NCBI RefSeq assembly: GCF_028023555.1
Contig: NZ_JAQIOY010000003.1
Coordinates: forward strand, 496,001-560,000
DNA: 64,000 nt
Reading direction: 5' to 3'
Origin: Thalassococcus_A lentus
Lineage (GTDB): Bacteria; Pseudomonadota; Alphaproteobacteria; Rhodobacterales; Rhodobacteraceae
Shown piece by piece: positions 31,945 through 41,614 of this stretch (the stretch's first letter is position 1; every line of letters begins with the position of its first letter). Both the position numbers and the translations under genes were made by a program. The notes under the pieces are model-generated. The model saw only the letters and a list, made by a program, of their open reading frames with translations, did no database searches and was not told the DNA's origin.

Positions 31945-33492
31945 TCAGAACAGGCTGCCTTGTTCCGGTGGGGGTGTCTTGCCCGATTTGCGAGTGCCCG
32001 CACCGCCGCCAAGCTTCAGTGTGCCATCGGCAAATTCAATCTCAAGTCCAGAGGCAACCTCGGCCGCAGCCTTGGTCGTCAACACCTTTCCTTCACCCCG
32101 CACAACCGTGTAGCCGCGGCGCAGCGTTTCGCGATATCCCAAGGTTTCCCGCAGGCGCTCCAGCGCGTCCAGACGCGCGCGTTGGGCCTCGACGCGGGCC
32201 CGTTGCGCATCATCCAATCGGCGCACCATGGAAGACAGCCTTTCTGACTGCACAACAATATCCCGCTGCACCGATCGCAGGCTCAGTTTGTCCGACCGGC
32301 GTGCCAATGCTTCACGACGCGCGCTGACCATGCGTGACAAGGCTGGCGCCAGACGGGCCGCACGGTCGTCCAGCCGCTGGGTTTCGCTGCGCAACGCACG
32401 CGTCAGAACACTGGGGCGCAGACTGCCGGACTGTTCCGACAGCCGCAGTTTTTGACGATCCAGCAGCCGGATCAGGGCCGAAGGAAGGCGGTCGCTCAGC
32501 ACATCGAGCCTTTGTCGCGGAGTTTCCAGCAATTCCTGCGGGCGCGGCAATGCACGTGACAGATCGCGCAACCGCTGTGATCGCATTTCAAGCCGCTGAC
32601 CCATGGCCCGGGTCATCCGTGCGCCGCTGTCGCCCACAAAGGCCAGAAGTTCCATCCGGACCGGCACTGCCAATTCCGCCGCCGCTGTAGGGGTCGGCGC
32701 GCGCATGTCCGAAACAAAATCGATCAGTGTCGTATCGGTTTCGTGTCCAACCGCTGAGATCAGGGGAATGTCCGATGCGGCCGCCGCGCGGGCAACCACC
32801 TCTTCGTTGAACCCCCAAAGATCTTCGACCGAGCCGCCACCGCGGGCAACGATCAAAAGATCGGGGCGCGGCAGTGCGCCACCCACCGACAGCCGGTTGA
32901 ACCCTTCGATGGCGCGGGCCACCTCGGGGGCGCAGGCCGCGCCTTGAACCGCCACCGGCCACACCAGAACCTTGCGCGGAAAGCGGTCACGCAAACGATG
33001 CAGGATATCGCGGATAACCGCGCCCGACGGCGACGTGACCACCCCGATAACCTCGGGCAGATAGGGCAGTGCTTTCTTGCGTGCCGGATCAAACAAGCCT
33101 TCGGCGGACAACATGGCCTTGCGCTTTTCCAGCATCGCCATCAGGGCGCCCGCGCCAGCAGGGCGAATGTCTTCGATCACAATCTGGTATTTGCTTTGCC
33201 CCGGAAAGGTCGTCATGCGCCCGGTGGCGATAATTTCCATTCCTTCTTCGGGCTGGGTTTGCTGGCGAGCGGCCACACCTTTCCACATCACCCCGGAAAT
33301 AACCGATCGGTCGTCCTTGAGATCCATGTAGACATGCCCGGACCGCGGGCGCGAAACCCGCCCGACTTCGCCCCGCACCCGAACAAAGCCAAACTCGCCT
33401 TCAATCATGCGTTTGACGGCACCCGAAAGCTCGGAAACGGAAAATTCCGGCGTATTGCCGCCCTGCTCTGTATCTTCGTCGATCAGATCCAT
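31945..33492 (-). CDS. xseA: Exodeoxyribonuclease VII large subunit
   Basis: The large subunit of exonuclease VII, 515 residues, which degrades single-stranded DNA with XseB. The N-terminal OB-fold (EFSVSELSGAVKRMIEGEFG) is followed by the catalytic core (GVVTSPSGAVIRDILHR, IVARGGGSVEDLWGFN, SAVGHETD), a long Arg-rich helical region, and a C-terminal GYTVVRGEGKVL segment. I place the start at 33492, where conservation begins; the open frame runs about 160 codons further but without conserved sequence. Divergent from purD. Confidence 0.93.
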   Translation of the reverse strand: MDLIDEDTEQGGNTPEFSVSELSGAVKRMIEGEFGFVRVRGEVGRVSRPRSGHVYMDLKDDRSVISGVMWKGVAARQQTQPEEGMEIIATGRMTTFPGQSKYQIVIEDIRPAGAGALMAMLEKRKAMLSAEGLFDPARKKALPYLPEVIGVVTSPSGAVIRDILHRLRDRFPRKVLVWPVAVQGAACAPEVARAIEGFNRLSVGGALPRPDLLIVARGGGSVEDLWGFNEEVVARAAAASDIPLISAVGHETDTTLIDFVSDMRAPTPTAAAELAVPVRMELLAFVGDSGARMTRAMGQRLEMRSQRLRDLSRALPRPQELLETPRQRLDVLSDRLPSALIRLLDRQKLRLSEQSGSLRPSVLTRALRSETQRLDDRAARLAPALSRMVSARREALARRSDKLSLRSVQRDIVVQSERLSSMVRRLDDAQRARVEAQRARLDALERLRETLGYRETLRRGYTVVRGEGKVLTTKAAAEVASGLEIEFADGTLKLGGGAGTRKSGKTPPPEQGSLF

Positions 33493-33560
33493 GCCCGCCT
33501 CGCTTGCTCTCACTTTGCACTCAGCATAAACCACAGCCAATTCCGGCGAAAGCGCCCCTG

Positions 33561-33608
33561 CTTCTTTGGGCTCTAAATATCCCGGGGGTCCGGGGGCAGC
33601 GCCCCCGA
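33561..33608. repeat. Dispersed AT-tract plus GC-hairpin repeat
   Basis: CTTCTTT..CTAAATA is followed by a GC stem-loop (CGGGGGCAGCGCCCCCG). It lies between the divergent xseA and purD genes. It shares its layout and core with 47363-47410 and the AT-tract with the arms of the element at 681-908. Confidence 0.6.
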
Positions 33609-33634
33609 TACGGCACAAGTCAGGAGACCGGCTC

Positions 33635-34900
33635 ATGAATATCCTCATTCTCGGCAGCGGTGGGCGCGAACACGCCTTGGCATGGGCAACCATGCAAAAC
33701 CCCAAGTGCGACAAGCTGATCGTCGCGCCGGGCAACGCGGGCATCGCCCAGATTGCCGAATGTGCCGCGCTGGATATCGAGGACAGCGGCGTCGTGGCGG
33801 AATTCGCATCCGAGAATGCCATCGATCTGGTCATCATCGGCCCCGAAGCCCCATTGGCCGCTGGCGTCGGGGATCGTTTACGTGACGCAGGCCTTTTGGT
33901 CTTTGGCCCCTCTGCCGCCGCAGCCCGCCTAGAAGCATCCAAAAGCTTTACCAAGGAAATCTGTGACGCCGCTGGGGCGCCCACCGCCGCTTACGGGCAT
34001 TTTACCGATGCCGAAGCGGCCAAGGCCTATGTGCGCGATCAGGGCGCGCCGATCGTGGTCAAGGCAGACGGGCTTGCTGCGGGCAAAGGGGTGATTATCG
34101 CGGAAACCGTGGCCGAAGCCGAAGCCGCCATCGACGACATGTTTGGCGGGGCTTTTGGAGGTGCTGGCGCAGAAGTGGTGATCGAAGAGTTCATGACAGG
34201 CGAAGAAGCCTCGTTCTTTGTTCTCGTGGACGGTGAAACCTGCCTGCCCATCGGCACCGCACAGGATCACAAACGGGTCGGTGAAGGAGACACCGGTCTG
34301 AATACCGGCGGTATGGGCGCCTATTCCCCTGCCCCGGTCATGACGGATGCCGTCACTCAAAAAGCGCTGGACGAAATTGTCCGCCCGACCATGTCCGAAA
34401 TGGTTCAGCGCGGCATGCCCTATCAGGGCGTGCTCTACGTGGGCTTGATGATCGAGAACGGGCAGCCCCGACTGGTCGAATACAATGTGCGTTTCGGGGA
34501 TCCTGAATGTCAGGTGTTGATGATGCGTCTGGGTGCGCAGGCCTTTGACCTGATGCATGCCTGCGCCGAGAGCCGTCTTGCCGACACGGGTGTGACCTGG
34601 GCGGACGATCACGCGATGACAGTCGTGCTGGCAGCCAAGGGCTATCCCGGAAGCTACGCCAAGGGCACGGTGATCGGCGGTTTGAGCGATCTGCCCGAGG
34701 ACAGCTTTCACCAGATGTTTCATGCCGGAACCCGCCGCGACGGAGAATCCGTGGTTGCCAGTGGCGGGCGCGTTCTGAACGCCACGGCCCGAGGCGCGAC
34801 ACTGGCCGAAGCTCAACAACGCGCCTATTCGCTGGCTGACGCTGTCGACTGGTCAGACGGGTTCTTCCGGCGGGACATCGGCTGGCGTGCTCTTGGCTAG
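33635..34900 (+). CDS. purD: Phosphoribosylamine-glycine ligase
   Basis: GAR synthetase of 421 residues, the second step of de novo purine synthesis. The N-terminus MNILILGSGGREHALAW and the ATP-grasp region (KADGLAAGKGVIIA, EEFMTGEEASFF, QDHKRVGEGDTGLNTGGMGAY) are intact, as is the metal-binding RFGDPECQ. The start at 33635 follows CAGGAGA. The end overlaps the start of a small membrane-protein gene by about 14 bp. Confidence 0.97.
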   Translation: MNILILGSGGREHALAWATMQNPKCDKLIVAPGNAGIAQIAECAALDIEDSGVVAEFASENAIDLVIIGPEAPLAAGVGDRLRDAGLLVFGPSAAAARLEASKSFTKEICDAAGAPTAAYGHFTDAEAAKAYVRDQGAPIVVKADGLAAGKGVIIAETVAEAEAAIDDMFGGAFGGAGAEVVIEEFMTGEEASFFVLVDGETCLPIGTAQDHKRVGEGDTGLNTGGMGAYSPAPVMTDAVTQKALDEIVRPTMSEMVQRGMPYQGVLYVGLMIENGQPRLVEYNVRFGDPECQVLMMRLGAQAFDLMHACAESRLADTGVTWADDHAMTVVLAAKGYPGSYAKGTVIGGLSDLPEDSFHQMFHAGTRRDGESVVASGGRVLNATARGATLAEAQQRAYSLADAVDWSDGFFRRDIGWRALG

Positions 34901-35459
34901 GCGCTTTCGCTACAAGCCCGCCTTGTTGCAAAAGGCGCAGGACTGGACGCTCGACGGGACGATCCTGCATGGCCCGGACGGGCAAACCGATCTGCGCGCA
35001 GCAACGGGACTGCGTTTGGCAGAGCGTCGCTTTCGGGGCCAGTTGCTGCGTCGCCTCGATATCGAGTTGCCAGATACGACCACGCGGATCGCGCTCAACA
35101 TATCCGCAGACACGGCACCCAGCGATCCGGACCGCGCCGAGCATTTTGCCCTGATCCATGCTGTTGCCTCGACTCCGGCAGAGCATCAACCCGGCTTGTC
35201 CGTTTCCATTGGCGAAGGTGATGGGGCCCGGATGGCCATGTTTGCCATCGGTGTTCTGGCCATCGTTTTCGGATTGGGCATTCCCATCGCTGCCCTGATG
35301 ACCGGTGTCAGCCCGGACCGGATGATCGAAGCCTCTGTGCCAATTCTGGCCCTCAGCGGATTTGGCATTTGGGTCGCGCTGACCAATGCCCCTTGGCGGG
35401 CGCGTCCCAGCCTGCCTGCCTCTGCCCTGCCCGCGCTGCTCGACAGCCTCGAAGCCTGA
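34887..35459 (+). CDS. Hypothetical two-helix membrane protein
   Basis: A 190-residue protein: an N-terminal soluble part (about 1-110) with beta-type sequence (DWTLDGTILHGPDG), then two hydrophobic helices at about 115-137 and 148-165, and a short tail. It starts at a GTG inside the end of purD, so it is likely coupled to it. I do not recognise a named family; similar proteins follow purD in relatives as far as I recall. Its role is unknown. Confidence 0.7.
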   Translation: MLLARRFRYKPALLQKAQDWTLDGTILHGPDGQTDLRAATGLRLAERRFRGQLLRRLDIELPDTTTRIALNISADTAPSDPDRAEHFALIHAVASTPAEHQPGLSVSIGEGDGARMAMFAIGVLAIVFGLGIPIAALMTGVSPDRMIEASVPILALSGFGIWVALTNAPWRARPSLPASALPALLDSLEA

Positions 35460-35464
35460 GCCCG

Positions 35465-36025
35465 TCACGCGCCGGGTTGAATCAGTCCTGCTTCGGTCAC
35501 GATCAAATCCAACGGTTGATCCGTCGCCTCAAGCGGGATGTCCGGATCTTCTTGCGCGGCAAAGGCAAAACCGATGGCCATGGTCGGCCTTTTGGAGCGC
35601 AAGAGCTCAAGCGTGCGGTCGTAAAAGCCCCCGCCGTACCCAAGACGCCCGCCCGTGCGTGAAAAGGCAACCAATGGCACAATCACGATCTCTGGCTCAA
35701 AGAACGACGGATTGGCCGGGATCTGCGCGCCAAAGGCACCTTCGATCATCGCGCAATCAGGCTCCCATTGCGCAAATCGCAACGGCTGCCCAGCCGCATC
35801 GATCACAGGCACACCAACCGGCCCATGCGCCGAGGCTTCTTCCATGGCGGGCAATGGATTGATTTCGGTTCGGATCGGCATGTAACCCGACAGTGAAACA
35901 CCGCGATACCCGGCCAGAACCTCGCTGAGTTTGCCAGCGACACCCGGCCCCCGCGCGTCAAAAGCCACCTTGCGCCGCGCGAAACCGGCTTTGCGCGCAG
36001 CGGCTTTTTTCTGTTCCAACGTCAT
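35465..36025 (-). CDS. 5-formyltetrahydrofolate cyclo-ligase
   Basis: An enzyme of 186 residues that converts 5-formyl-THF to 5,10-methenyl-THF with ATP. The conserved YGGGFYDR motif sits near residue 135, and an SGYMPIRTEI block is near residues 46-55. I chose the ATG at 36025; a TTG two codons upstream is possible. It is convergent with the purD-linked membrane gene, and mgtE lies just upstream on the same strand (9-bp gap). Confidence 0.92.
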   Translation of the reverse strand: MTLEQKKAAARKAGFARRKVAFDARGPGVAGKLSEVLAGYRGVSLSGYMPIRTEINPLPAMEEASAHGPVGVPVIDAAGQPLRFAQWEPDCAMIEGAFGAQIPANPSFFEPEIVIVPLVAFSRTGGRLGYGGGFYDRTLELLRSKRPTMAIGFAFAAQEDPDIPLEATDQPLDLIVTEAGLIQPGA

Positions 36026-36034
36026 GCGCAACCC

Positions 36035-37429
36035 CTAGAGCAATACCGTGACTGCAAGGCCCAGAAAGGCAAAGAAACCAACAACATCCGTAACCGTCGT
36101 CACAAAGGCCCCGGACGCGAGCGCTGGGTCGACCCCAGCTTTTTCAAGCAATACCGGAATCACGATGCCCGCTAGTCCGGCAACGACCAAATTGATTACC
36201 ATCGCGGCTGCGATTACGCCGCCCAGCTGGGCAGAGCCAAACCAAATCAGGCCAACGATCCCCATGATCACCGCGAATATGGCGCCATTCACCGCCCCGA
36301 CGAGCACTTCTCGGCGGATAACCCGCCACAGGTTCGAGCCGGTCAAATCCTTGGTCGCCAAGGCGCGCACGGCCACTGTCAGGCTTTGCGTGCCGGCATT
36401 GCCGCCCATCGATGCCACGATCGGCATCAACACCGCCAAAGCCACGATCTGCGTGATAGCAGCCTCGAACTGCGCGATCACCATACTGGCCAGAACTGCG
36501 GTAACCAGATTGACCGCCAGCCATGGGAAACGCCGTTTTGTGGTGTCGATCACGCGGTCAGAAATCCGGCTTTCTTCGTCAACGCCGGCCAGTCGCAGTA
36601 TGTCTTCTTCGTGTTCTTCATCCAGAACGACCATCGCATCATCGATGGTGATCATGCCGACCAGACGTTCGTTTTCGTCGACAACCGGCGCGGAAATCAG
36701 GTGGTACTGGTTGAACGCATAGGCCACCTCGCCCTCATCCTGCGCTGCAGGAATGACATGAAACGTCTCTTCCGTGATTGATTTCAGCAGAACTTCACGG
36801 CGCGAGCCCATCAACTTTCCAAGGGTCACATTTCCAACCGGACGCAGGCGGGGATCAACGAGGATCACGTGATAAAACTGTTCCGGCAGGTTGTCGGAGT
36901 TTCTCAGAAAATCAATCGCTTCACCGACGTTCCAATGCTCTGGCGCCATGACAACTTCGCGCTGCATCAAACGACCGGCAGAATATTCCGGATAGGTCAG
37001 CGACTGTTCAACCGCGACCCTGTCACTGTCTTCCAGCGCGTCGAGGATCGCCTCTTGTTGCGGAGCATCGAGGTCTTCGACCAGATCAACCACGTCATCG
37101 GATTCCAGATCGCGTACCGCGTCTGCCAGCACCTGCGGGCGCAGGACCCCGATGACTTCCTCTCGGATCGTCTCATCGAGTTCCGACAGGATTTCACCGT
37201 CGAATTCGCGATCATAGAGCCGGATCAGGCGCATCCGGTCGAAGGCATTCACCTGTTCGAGAAGGTCCGCGATATCCGCCGGATGCAGCGGGTCCATCAA
37301 GGCGATCAACTGTTCGCGGTCTTCGATGTCGACGGCATAGAGGATACGGGCAACGGCCTTGCGATCCAGCGCATAACCGTCGTCTTCGCGGGGCTCTTCG
37401 GGTGCCAACACCTCGGTATCGTCGCTCAT
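36035..37429 (-). CDS. mgtE: Magnesium transporter MgtE
   Basis: A Mg2+ channel/transporter of 464 residues. Parts in order: an acidic N-domain with helical repeats (LIALMDPLHPADIADLLEQ), a tandem CBS domain (LPEQFYHVILVDPRLRPVGNV; MITIDDAMVVLDEEHEED), a linking plug helix, and five C-terminal membrane helices including PIVASMGGNAGTQS, the selectivity region. The start at 37429 begins MSDDTEV. Intracellular Mg2+ binding by the N and CBS domains is known to close this family. Confidence 0.95.
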   Translation of the reverse strand: MSDDTEVLAPEEPREDDGYALDRKAVARILYAVDIEDREQLIALMDPLHPADIADLLEQVNAFDRMRLIRLYDREFDGEILSELDETIREEVIGVLRPQVLADAVRDLESDDVVDLVEDLDAPQQEAILDALEDSDRVAVEQSLTYPEYSAGRLMQREVVMAPEHWNVGEAIDFLRNSDNLPEQFYHVILVDPRLRPVGNVTLGKLMGSRREVLLKSITEETFHVIPAAQDEGEVAYAFNQYHLISAPVVDENERLVGMITIDDAMVVLDEEHEEDILRLAGVDEESRISDRVIDTTKRRFPWLAVNLVTAVLASMVIAQFEAAITQIVALAVLMPIVASMGGNAGTQSLTVAVRALATKDLTGSNLWRVIRREVLVGAVNGAIFAVIMGIVGLIWFGSAQLGGVIAAAMVINLVVAGLAGIVIPVLLEKAGVDPALASGAFVTTVTDVVGFFAFLGLAVTVLL

Positions 37430-37546
37430 GATGCCCTCCGCTCTTTGGTCGCAATTTAGGCCAAGCCAAACCAAAGAAACAGGGCTTGGTTGCATTTACC
37501 TACCCCGGACATGCGCATAATCTGAGCTAAAACTCCGGAGCTCTTC

Positions 37547-38845
37547 ATGACAACCGCACAGCTGCATATCGGCCAGACGATACGCTTTGACGGAAACCCT
37601 ACCGCAGATGGGATTTCAGCCGCCATTCACGACAGCCGTGGAGCGCTTTTGGTCGAATCGGGTCGCATTTCCGAGCTGGGCGATGCCGACGCTCTGCACA
37701 GGGCCAATCCACAGGCCCAGGTGATCGATCACGGAGACGGAATCATCGTGCCAGGATTTGTCGACGCTCACGTTCACTATCCTCAGACAGCGATCGTTGC
37801 CAGTTGGGGCAAACGGCTGATCGACTGGTTGAACGACTACACCTTCCCCGAAGAAATGCGGCTGGCTGATGAAAGCTATGCCAATGAAATTGCCGGTCGC
37901 TATCTTGACCTGGTGCTGTCAAACGGAACGACGACGGTTTGCAGCTATGCGACCATCCATCCGGAATCGGTGAATGCGTTCTTCAACGCTGCGAACACGC
38001 GTGGGATGCGCGTTGCGGCAGGCAAGACCTGTATGGACCGCAACGCCCCGGAAGGCCTGACCGACACCGCCCAAAGCGCCTATGACGACAGCAAGGCGCT
38101 CTTGCAGCGCTGGCATGGAACCGGGCGGCTTGACTATGTGATCACGCCCCGGTTTTCGCCGACATCAACACCCGAGCAACTCGAAGCCTTGGGCGCACTT
38201 TGGGCCGAACACCCCGAGTGCCTGATGCAAACGCACCTGAGCGAACAAACCGACGAAATCGCTTGGGTCCGCAGTCTGTTTCCCGACGCCCGGGATTATC
38301 TGGACACCTACGAGGCTTTTGGACTGCTGGGAAAGCGCGGTCTTTATGGGCACGCAATTCATCTGGAACAGCGCGAAAGGGATCGCCTGCGCGAGACAGG
38401 TGCGGCTTTGGTGCATTGTCCGACGTCAAACACCTTTATCGGATCAGGCTTGTTTGACATGGACGGGCTCTTGCGAGAGGGCCAACGCATCGGTCTTGCC
38501 ACAGATACCGGGGGCGGATCGTCATTTTCCATGCTTCGGACGATGGCTGCGGCTTATGAAATCGGCCAGTTGCGTGGTCGTGCACTCCATGCGAGCGAGT
38601 TGCTCTGGCTTGGAACGAGCGGATCGGCGGCGGCCCTGCATATGCAAGGCAAAATCGGAAACCTTGCCAAAGGGTTGGAAGCCGATTTTAATGTTTTGGA
38701 TTTAGCGGCAACACCGGCCCTTGCGCAGCGGACACAGCGGGCAGATGACATTTGGGAAGCCATCTTTGCCACGATCATGTTGGGCGATGACCGGACGATC
38801 AAAGAGACATGGGTTGGCGGTCAAAAAGCCGGGGCAACATCCTAG
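37547..38845 (+). CDS. guaD: Guanine deaminase
   Basis: An amidohydrolase of 432 residues that converts guanine to xanthine. Zinc ligands His75 and His77 are in FVDAHVHYPQ, and the block QTHLSEQTDEI, the HAIHLEQRE histidine and ATDTGGGSSFSML follow in order. Length and motif order match bacterial GuaD. It lies two genes from an 8-oxoguanine deaminase-like gene on the other strand, suggesting a purine-processing locus. It is divergent from mgtE across 117 bp. Confidence 0.93.
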   Translation: MTTAQLHIGQTIRFDGNPTADGISAAIHDSRGALLVESGRISELGDADALHRANPQAQVIDHGDGIIVPGFVDAHVHYPQTAIVASWGKRLIDWLNDYTFPEEMRLADESYANEIAGRYLDLVLSNGTTTVCSYATIHPESVNAFFNAANTRGMRVAAGKTCMDRNAPEGLTDTAQSAYDDSKALLQRWHGTGRLDYVITPRFSPTSTPEQLEALGALWAEHPECLMQTHLSEQTDEIAWVRSLFPDARDYLDTYEAFGLLGKRGLYGHAIHLEQRERDRLRETGAALVHCPTSNTFIGSGLFDMDGLLREGQRIGLATDTGGGSSFSMLRTMAAAYEIGQLRGRALHASELLWLGTSGSAAALHMQGKIGNLAKGLEADFNVLDLAATPALAQRTQRADDIWEAIFATIMLGDDRTIKETWVGGQKAGATS

Positions 38846-38881
38846 AACAGCCCAAAGCGGCGTGTTTTGTCCAGCGGTGGC

Positions 38882-39310
38882 CTAGCAGCCGTCGCGCCCC
38901 AAAACCATCACCCAGATGTTCCCCTGCGCGCGCACCAAACCATAGTCCTTGACGTCTTCGCGCAGCATATTGGCCCGATGGCCCGGCGAATTGGCCCAAG
39001 CACCCATGACTTCGGCGAGGTTGCCTTGCCCCTGCGCGATGTTCTCAGCGATCAGGCAATAGCCGTATCCGGCACGCCGGGCGCGATCGCCAACCGCGCT
39101 GCCATCGCTGCCCGTATGCCCGAAGAAACCGTTGTCCAGCATGTCCAGAGCATGCGCCATCGCAGCAGATTCGAGCCGCGGTGACGGCGTAACCGGATCA
39201 AGCCCCTGCTCTGCGCGCAAACCGTTCAGCATCTGGCGAACTTGCTGCGCCTGCGCCTCAGCCCCACTGAGGCCGAGAATGATCAATGCAAAAAGGGCTG
39301 CGCGCAGCAT
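38882..39310 (-). CDS. Secreted CAP (SCP-like) domain protein
   Basis: A protein of 142 residues. A signal peptide (MLRAALFALIILGLSGAEAQAQ) precedes a single CAP/SCP domain with SAAMAHALDMLDNGFFGHTGSDG, GYCLIAENIAQG and WANSPGHRANML, the last being the family signature. It probably acts in the periplasm or outside; its biochemical function is unknown. I chose the start at 39310 because a GGAG site lies eight bases upstream; two earlier in-frame starts lack this. It follows the 8-oxoguanine deaminase gene by 17 bp. Confidence 0.85.
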   Translation of the reverse strand: MLRAALFALIILGLSGAEAQAQQVRQMLNGLRAEQGLDPVTPSPRLESAAMAHALDMLDNGFFGHTGSDGSAVGDRARRAGYGYCLIAENIAQGQGNLAEVMGAWANSPGHRANMLREDVKDYGLVRAQGNIWVMVLGRDGC

Positions 39311-39327
39311 GGAAACACTCCGTGACA

Positions 39328-40674
39328 TCAAAGGCTTTCAGACAATTTCTTGGCTAGCTGATTCTGCCTAACAATGGCTTGTGGCAAATCGATTGTCACC
39401 ACCTCACCGTTGCTGACAACGCTGCGGCCTTCAACCAGCAGATGTTTGACCCGCGTCGGCCCAGCAAGGAGCAAAGCCGCAGGATCCCAACTGCCTGCGC
39501 TTTCGATTCCGTTGATGTCCCAGACGGCAATATCCGCGCGCTTGCCCACCGCGATCTGACCGCAATCCTCCCGGCCCAGCGTCTGCGCGCCGCCGCGTGT
39601 TGCAATCCAGAGCGCCTCACGCGCGCTCATGGCATCTGCACCACGGGCGACCCTTTGCAACAGCATGGACTGACGCGCCTCAAGCACGAGATTTCCAGCA
39701 TCATTGCTGGCCGAACCGTCAACACCCAGCCCAACTTTGACCCCGGCGTCGCGCATTGCACGCACAGGTGCAATGCCACTGCCCAACCGACAGTTCGAAC
39801 AGGGGCAATGGGCAACGCCTGTGCGCGATGCCGCAAACAAGCCGATTTCCTGCGCATCGAGTTTGACGCAATGGGCGTGCCAGACATCCGGGCCGGTCCA
39901 CCCCAGTTCTTCGGCATATTGTCCCGGCCTGCACCCGAACTTCGCCTCACTGTAGGCGATGTCTTCGTCATTTTCCGCAAGATGCGTGTGCAACATCACG
40001 CCCTTGTCCCGCGCCAAAAGCGCCGCGTCGCGCATCAACTCACGGCTGACGGAAAAAGGGGAACAAGGCGCGACACCAACTCGAACCATGGCCCCTTCGG
40101 ATGAGTCATGAAACGCGTCGATGACCCGAATGCAGTCTTTTAGGATCGCGGCCTCATCCTCGACCAGCCTGTCGGGCGGCAATCCACCATCTGATTCCCC
40201 GATGCTCATGGAGCCTCGGGTTGGGTGAAACCGAATCCCCAAAGTGCGCGCGGCCTCAATTGTGTCGTCGAGACGAGCCCCGTTGGGGTATAGATACAGG
40301 TGATCCGAAGACAGTGAACAGCCGGACAAGGCAAGCTCGGCCAGTCCGATCTGCGCCGAGACAAACATCTCTTCGGGCCCGAATCTGGACCAGATCGGAT
40401 ACAGCGTCTGCAGCCAACCAAAGAGCAAGGCATCCTGCCCCCCCGGCACTGCACGGGTCAGGGTCTGATAAAGATGGTGATGGGTGTTGACCAAACCGGG
40501 CGTGACCACGCAGCCGTTTGCCTCGATGATCCGGCCGTTTCCGGTCAATCCAAAACCGATTTCGGCAATAATGCCGTTGCGGATCAAAATATCTGCGCCG
40601 TTTAGCTCGCGGCTATTGTCATCCATGGTCAGGACGTAGCTGGCGCCCCGGATCAATGTTTCTGACTGGTTCAT
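39328..40674 (-). CDS. 8-oxoguanine deaminase-type amidohydrolase
   Basis: A 448-residue amidohydrolase of the subgroup that deaminates 8-oxoguanine to uric acid. Metal ligands occur in NTHHHLYQ (His65-67 region), HTHLAENDED, HAHCVKL and GVDGSASND. The HLYQTLTRA and WLQTLYPIW blocks are typical of 8-oxoG/isoxanthopterin deaminases rather than cytosine deaminases. Related TrzN/AtzA-type enzymes look similar, so the exact substrate is an inference. The CAP-protein gene follows it; guanine deaminase is opposite. Confidence 0.85.
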   Translation of the reverse strand: MNQSETLIRGASYVLTMDDNSRELNGADILIRNGIIAEIGFGLTGNGRIIEANGCVVTPGLVNTHHHLYQTLTRAVPGGQDALLFGWLQTLYPIWSRFGPEEMFVSAQIGLAELALSGCSLSSDHLYLYPNGARLDDTIEAARTLGIRFHPTRGSMSIGESDGGLPPDRLVEDEAAILKDCIRVIDAFHDSSEGAMVRVGVAPCSPFSVSRELMRDAALLARDKGVMLHTHLAENDEDIAYSEAKFGCRPGQYAEELGWTGPDVWHAHCVKLDAQEIGLFAASRTGVAHCPCSNCRLGSGIAPVRAMRDAGVKVGLGVDGSASNDAGNLVLEARQSMLLQRVARGADAMSAREALWIATRGGAQTLGREDCGQIAVGKRADIAVWDINGIESAGSWDPAALLLAGPTRVKHLLVEGRSVVSNGEVVTIDLPQAIVRQNQLAKKLSESL

Positions 40675-40758
40675 TTGAAGCCTCCTACACCCCCTTTTCG
40701 GTGCAAGATCGTTCTGCCGCGCCAGAAAAGGGAAGGACGCACGACAGAACGGAGCGGG

Positions 40759-41565
40759 CTATCGGCCCGCGTTCAACCGCTCCAATGCCGCCGCATGCAA
40801 GGCGCTGTTTGCCGCTGCAACCACGCGACCGCCGTCATGTACGGGGTTGCCTTCCCAATCTGTCACAATGCCTCCGGCTGCCTTGATCACCGCAATTGGG
40901 GCCTGAATATCATAAGCGTTCAACCCTGCCTCGATCACCAGATCGATCTGACCGGCGGCCAGCAGCGCATAGGCATAGCAATCCATGCCATAGCGTACCA
41001 GCTTGCAATCCTGCGCAACCCGTTCAAATCCCGCCCGTTCCTGCGGCGTGCCGATCTCAGGAAAAGTCGTGAACAGAATGGCGTCTTCCAGGCCCTTGGT
41101 TGTTCGGGTTACCAGAGTAGCGCCACCGTGTGGTCCGGCCCAGTCTGCCCGGCCCAGTCCGCCAATAAAGCGTTCTGAAACATAGGGTTGGTCGATAATT
41201 CCGAAAATGGGGCCTGAGGCATCCGAAAGGGCAATCAGCACACCCCAGGTCGGCGTTCCCGCCAAAAACCCGCGCGTGCCGTCAATCGGGTCCAACACCC
41301 ATGTCAGACCGGTGCTGCCTTCTTGCTGGCCGTATTCTTCACCGAAAATTCCGTCAGCCGGGCGGAGTTCCGCCAACACATCCCGCATCGCTCTCTCGGC
41401 TGCCTTGTCTGCAACCGTCACGGGATCAAACCCATCACTGAGCTTGTTTTCCACGCCAAGGCCAGTAGCCCGAAAATACGGAAGAATGGCCGCCCGCGCT
41501 GCGTCGGCCATTGCGTTTGCAACCTCAATGAGTTCAGAGGCTGACTGTTGATGCTCTTTTGTCAT
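40759..41565 (-). CDS. hisN: Histidinol-phosphatase, inositol monophosphatase type
   Basis: A Mg2+-dependent phosphatase of 268 residues. IMPase motifs are GEEYG (Glu76, Glu77), DPIDGTRGF (residues 92-100) and AYDIQAPIAVIKAAGG near the C-terminus. In alphaproteobacteria this clade (HisN) removes phosphate from histidinol phosphate; other IMPase substrates cannot be ruled out. The start at 41565 has a CGGAG site. An 84-bp gap separates it from the 8-oxoguanine deaminase gene downstream. Confidence 0.85.
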   Translation of the reverse strand: MTKEHQQSASELIEVANAMADAARAAILPYFRATGLGVENKLSDGFDPVTVADKAAERAMRDVLAELRPADGIFGEEYGQQEGSTGLTWVLDPIDGTRGFLAGTPTWGVLIALSDASGPIFGIIDQPYVSERFIGGLGRADWAGPHGGATLVTRTTKGLEDAILFTTFPEIGTPQERAGFERVAQDCKLVRYGMDCYAYALLAAGQIDLVIEAGLNAYDIQAPIAVIKAAGGIVTDWEGNPVHDGGRVVAAANSALHAAALERLNAGR

Positions 41566-41614
41566 CGTCACTCCGGGATAGACCAGCAAGGCCTACCCCG
41601 TCGCGCGCGTCGGC

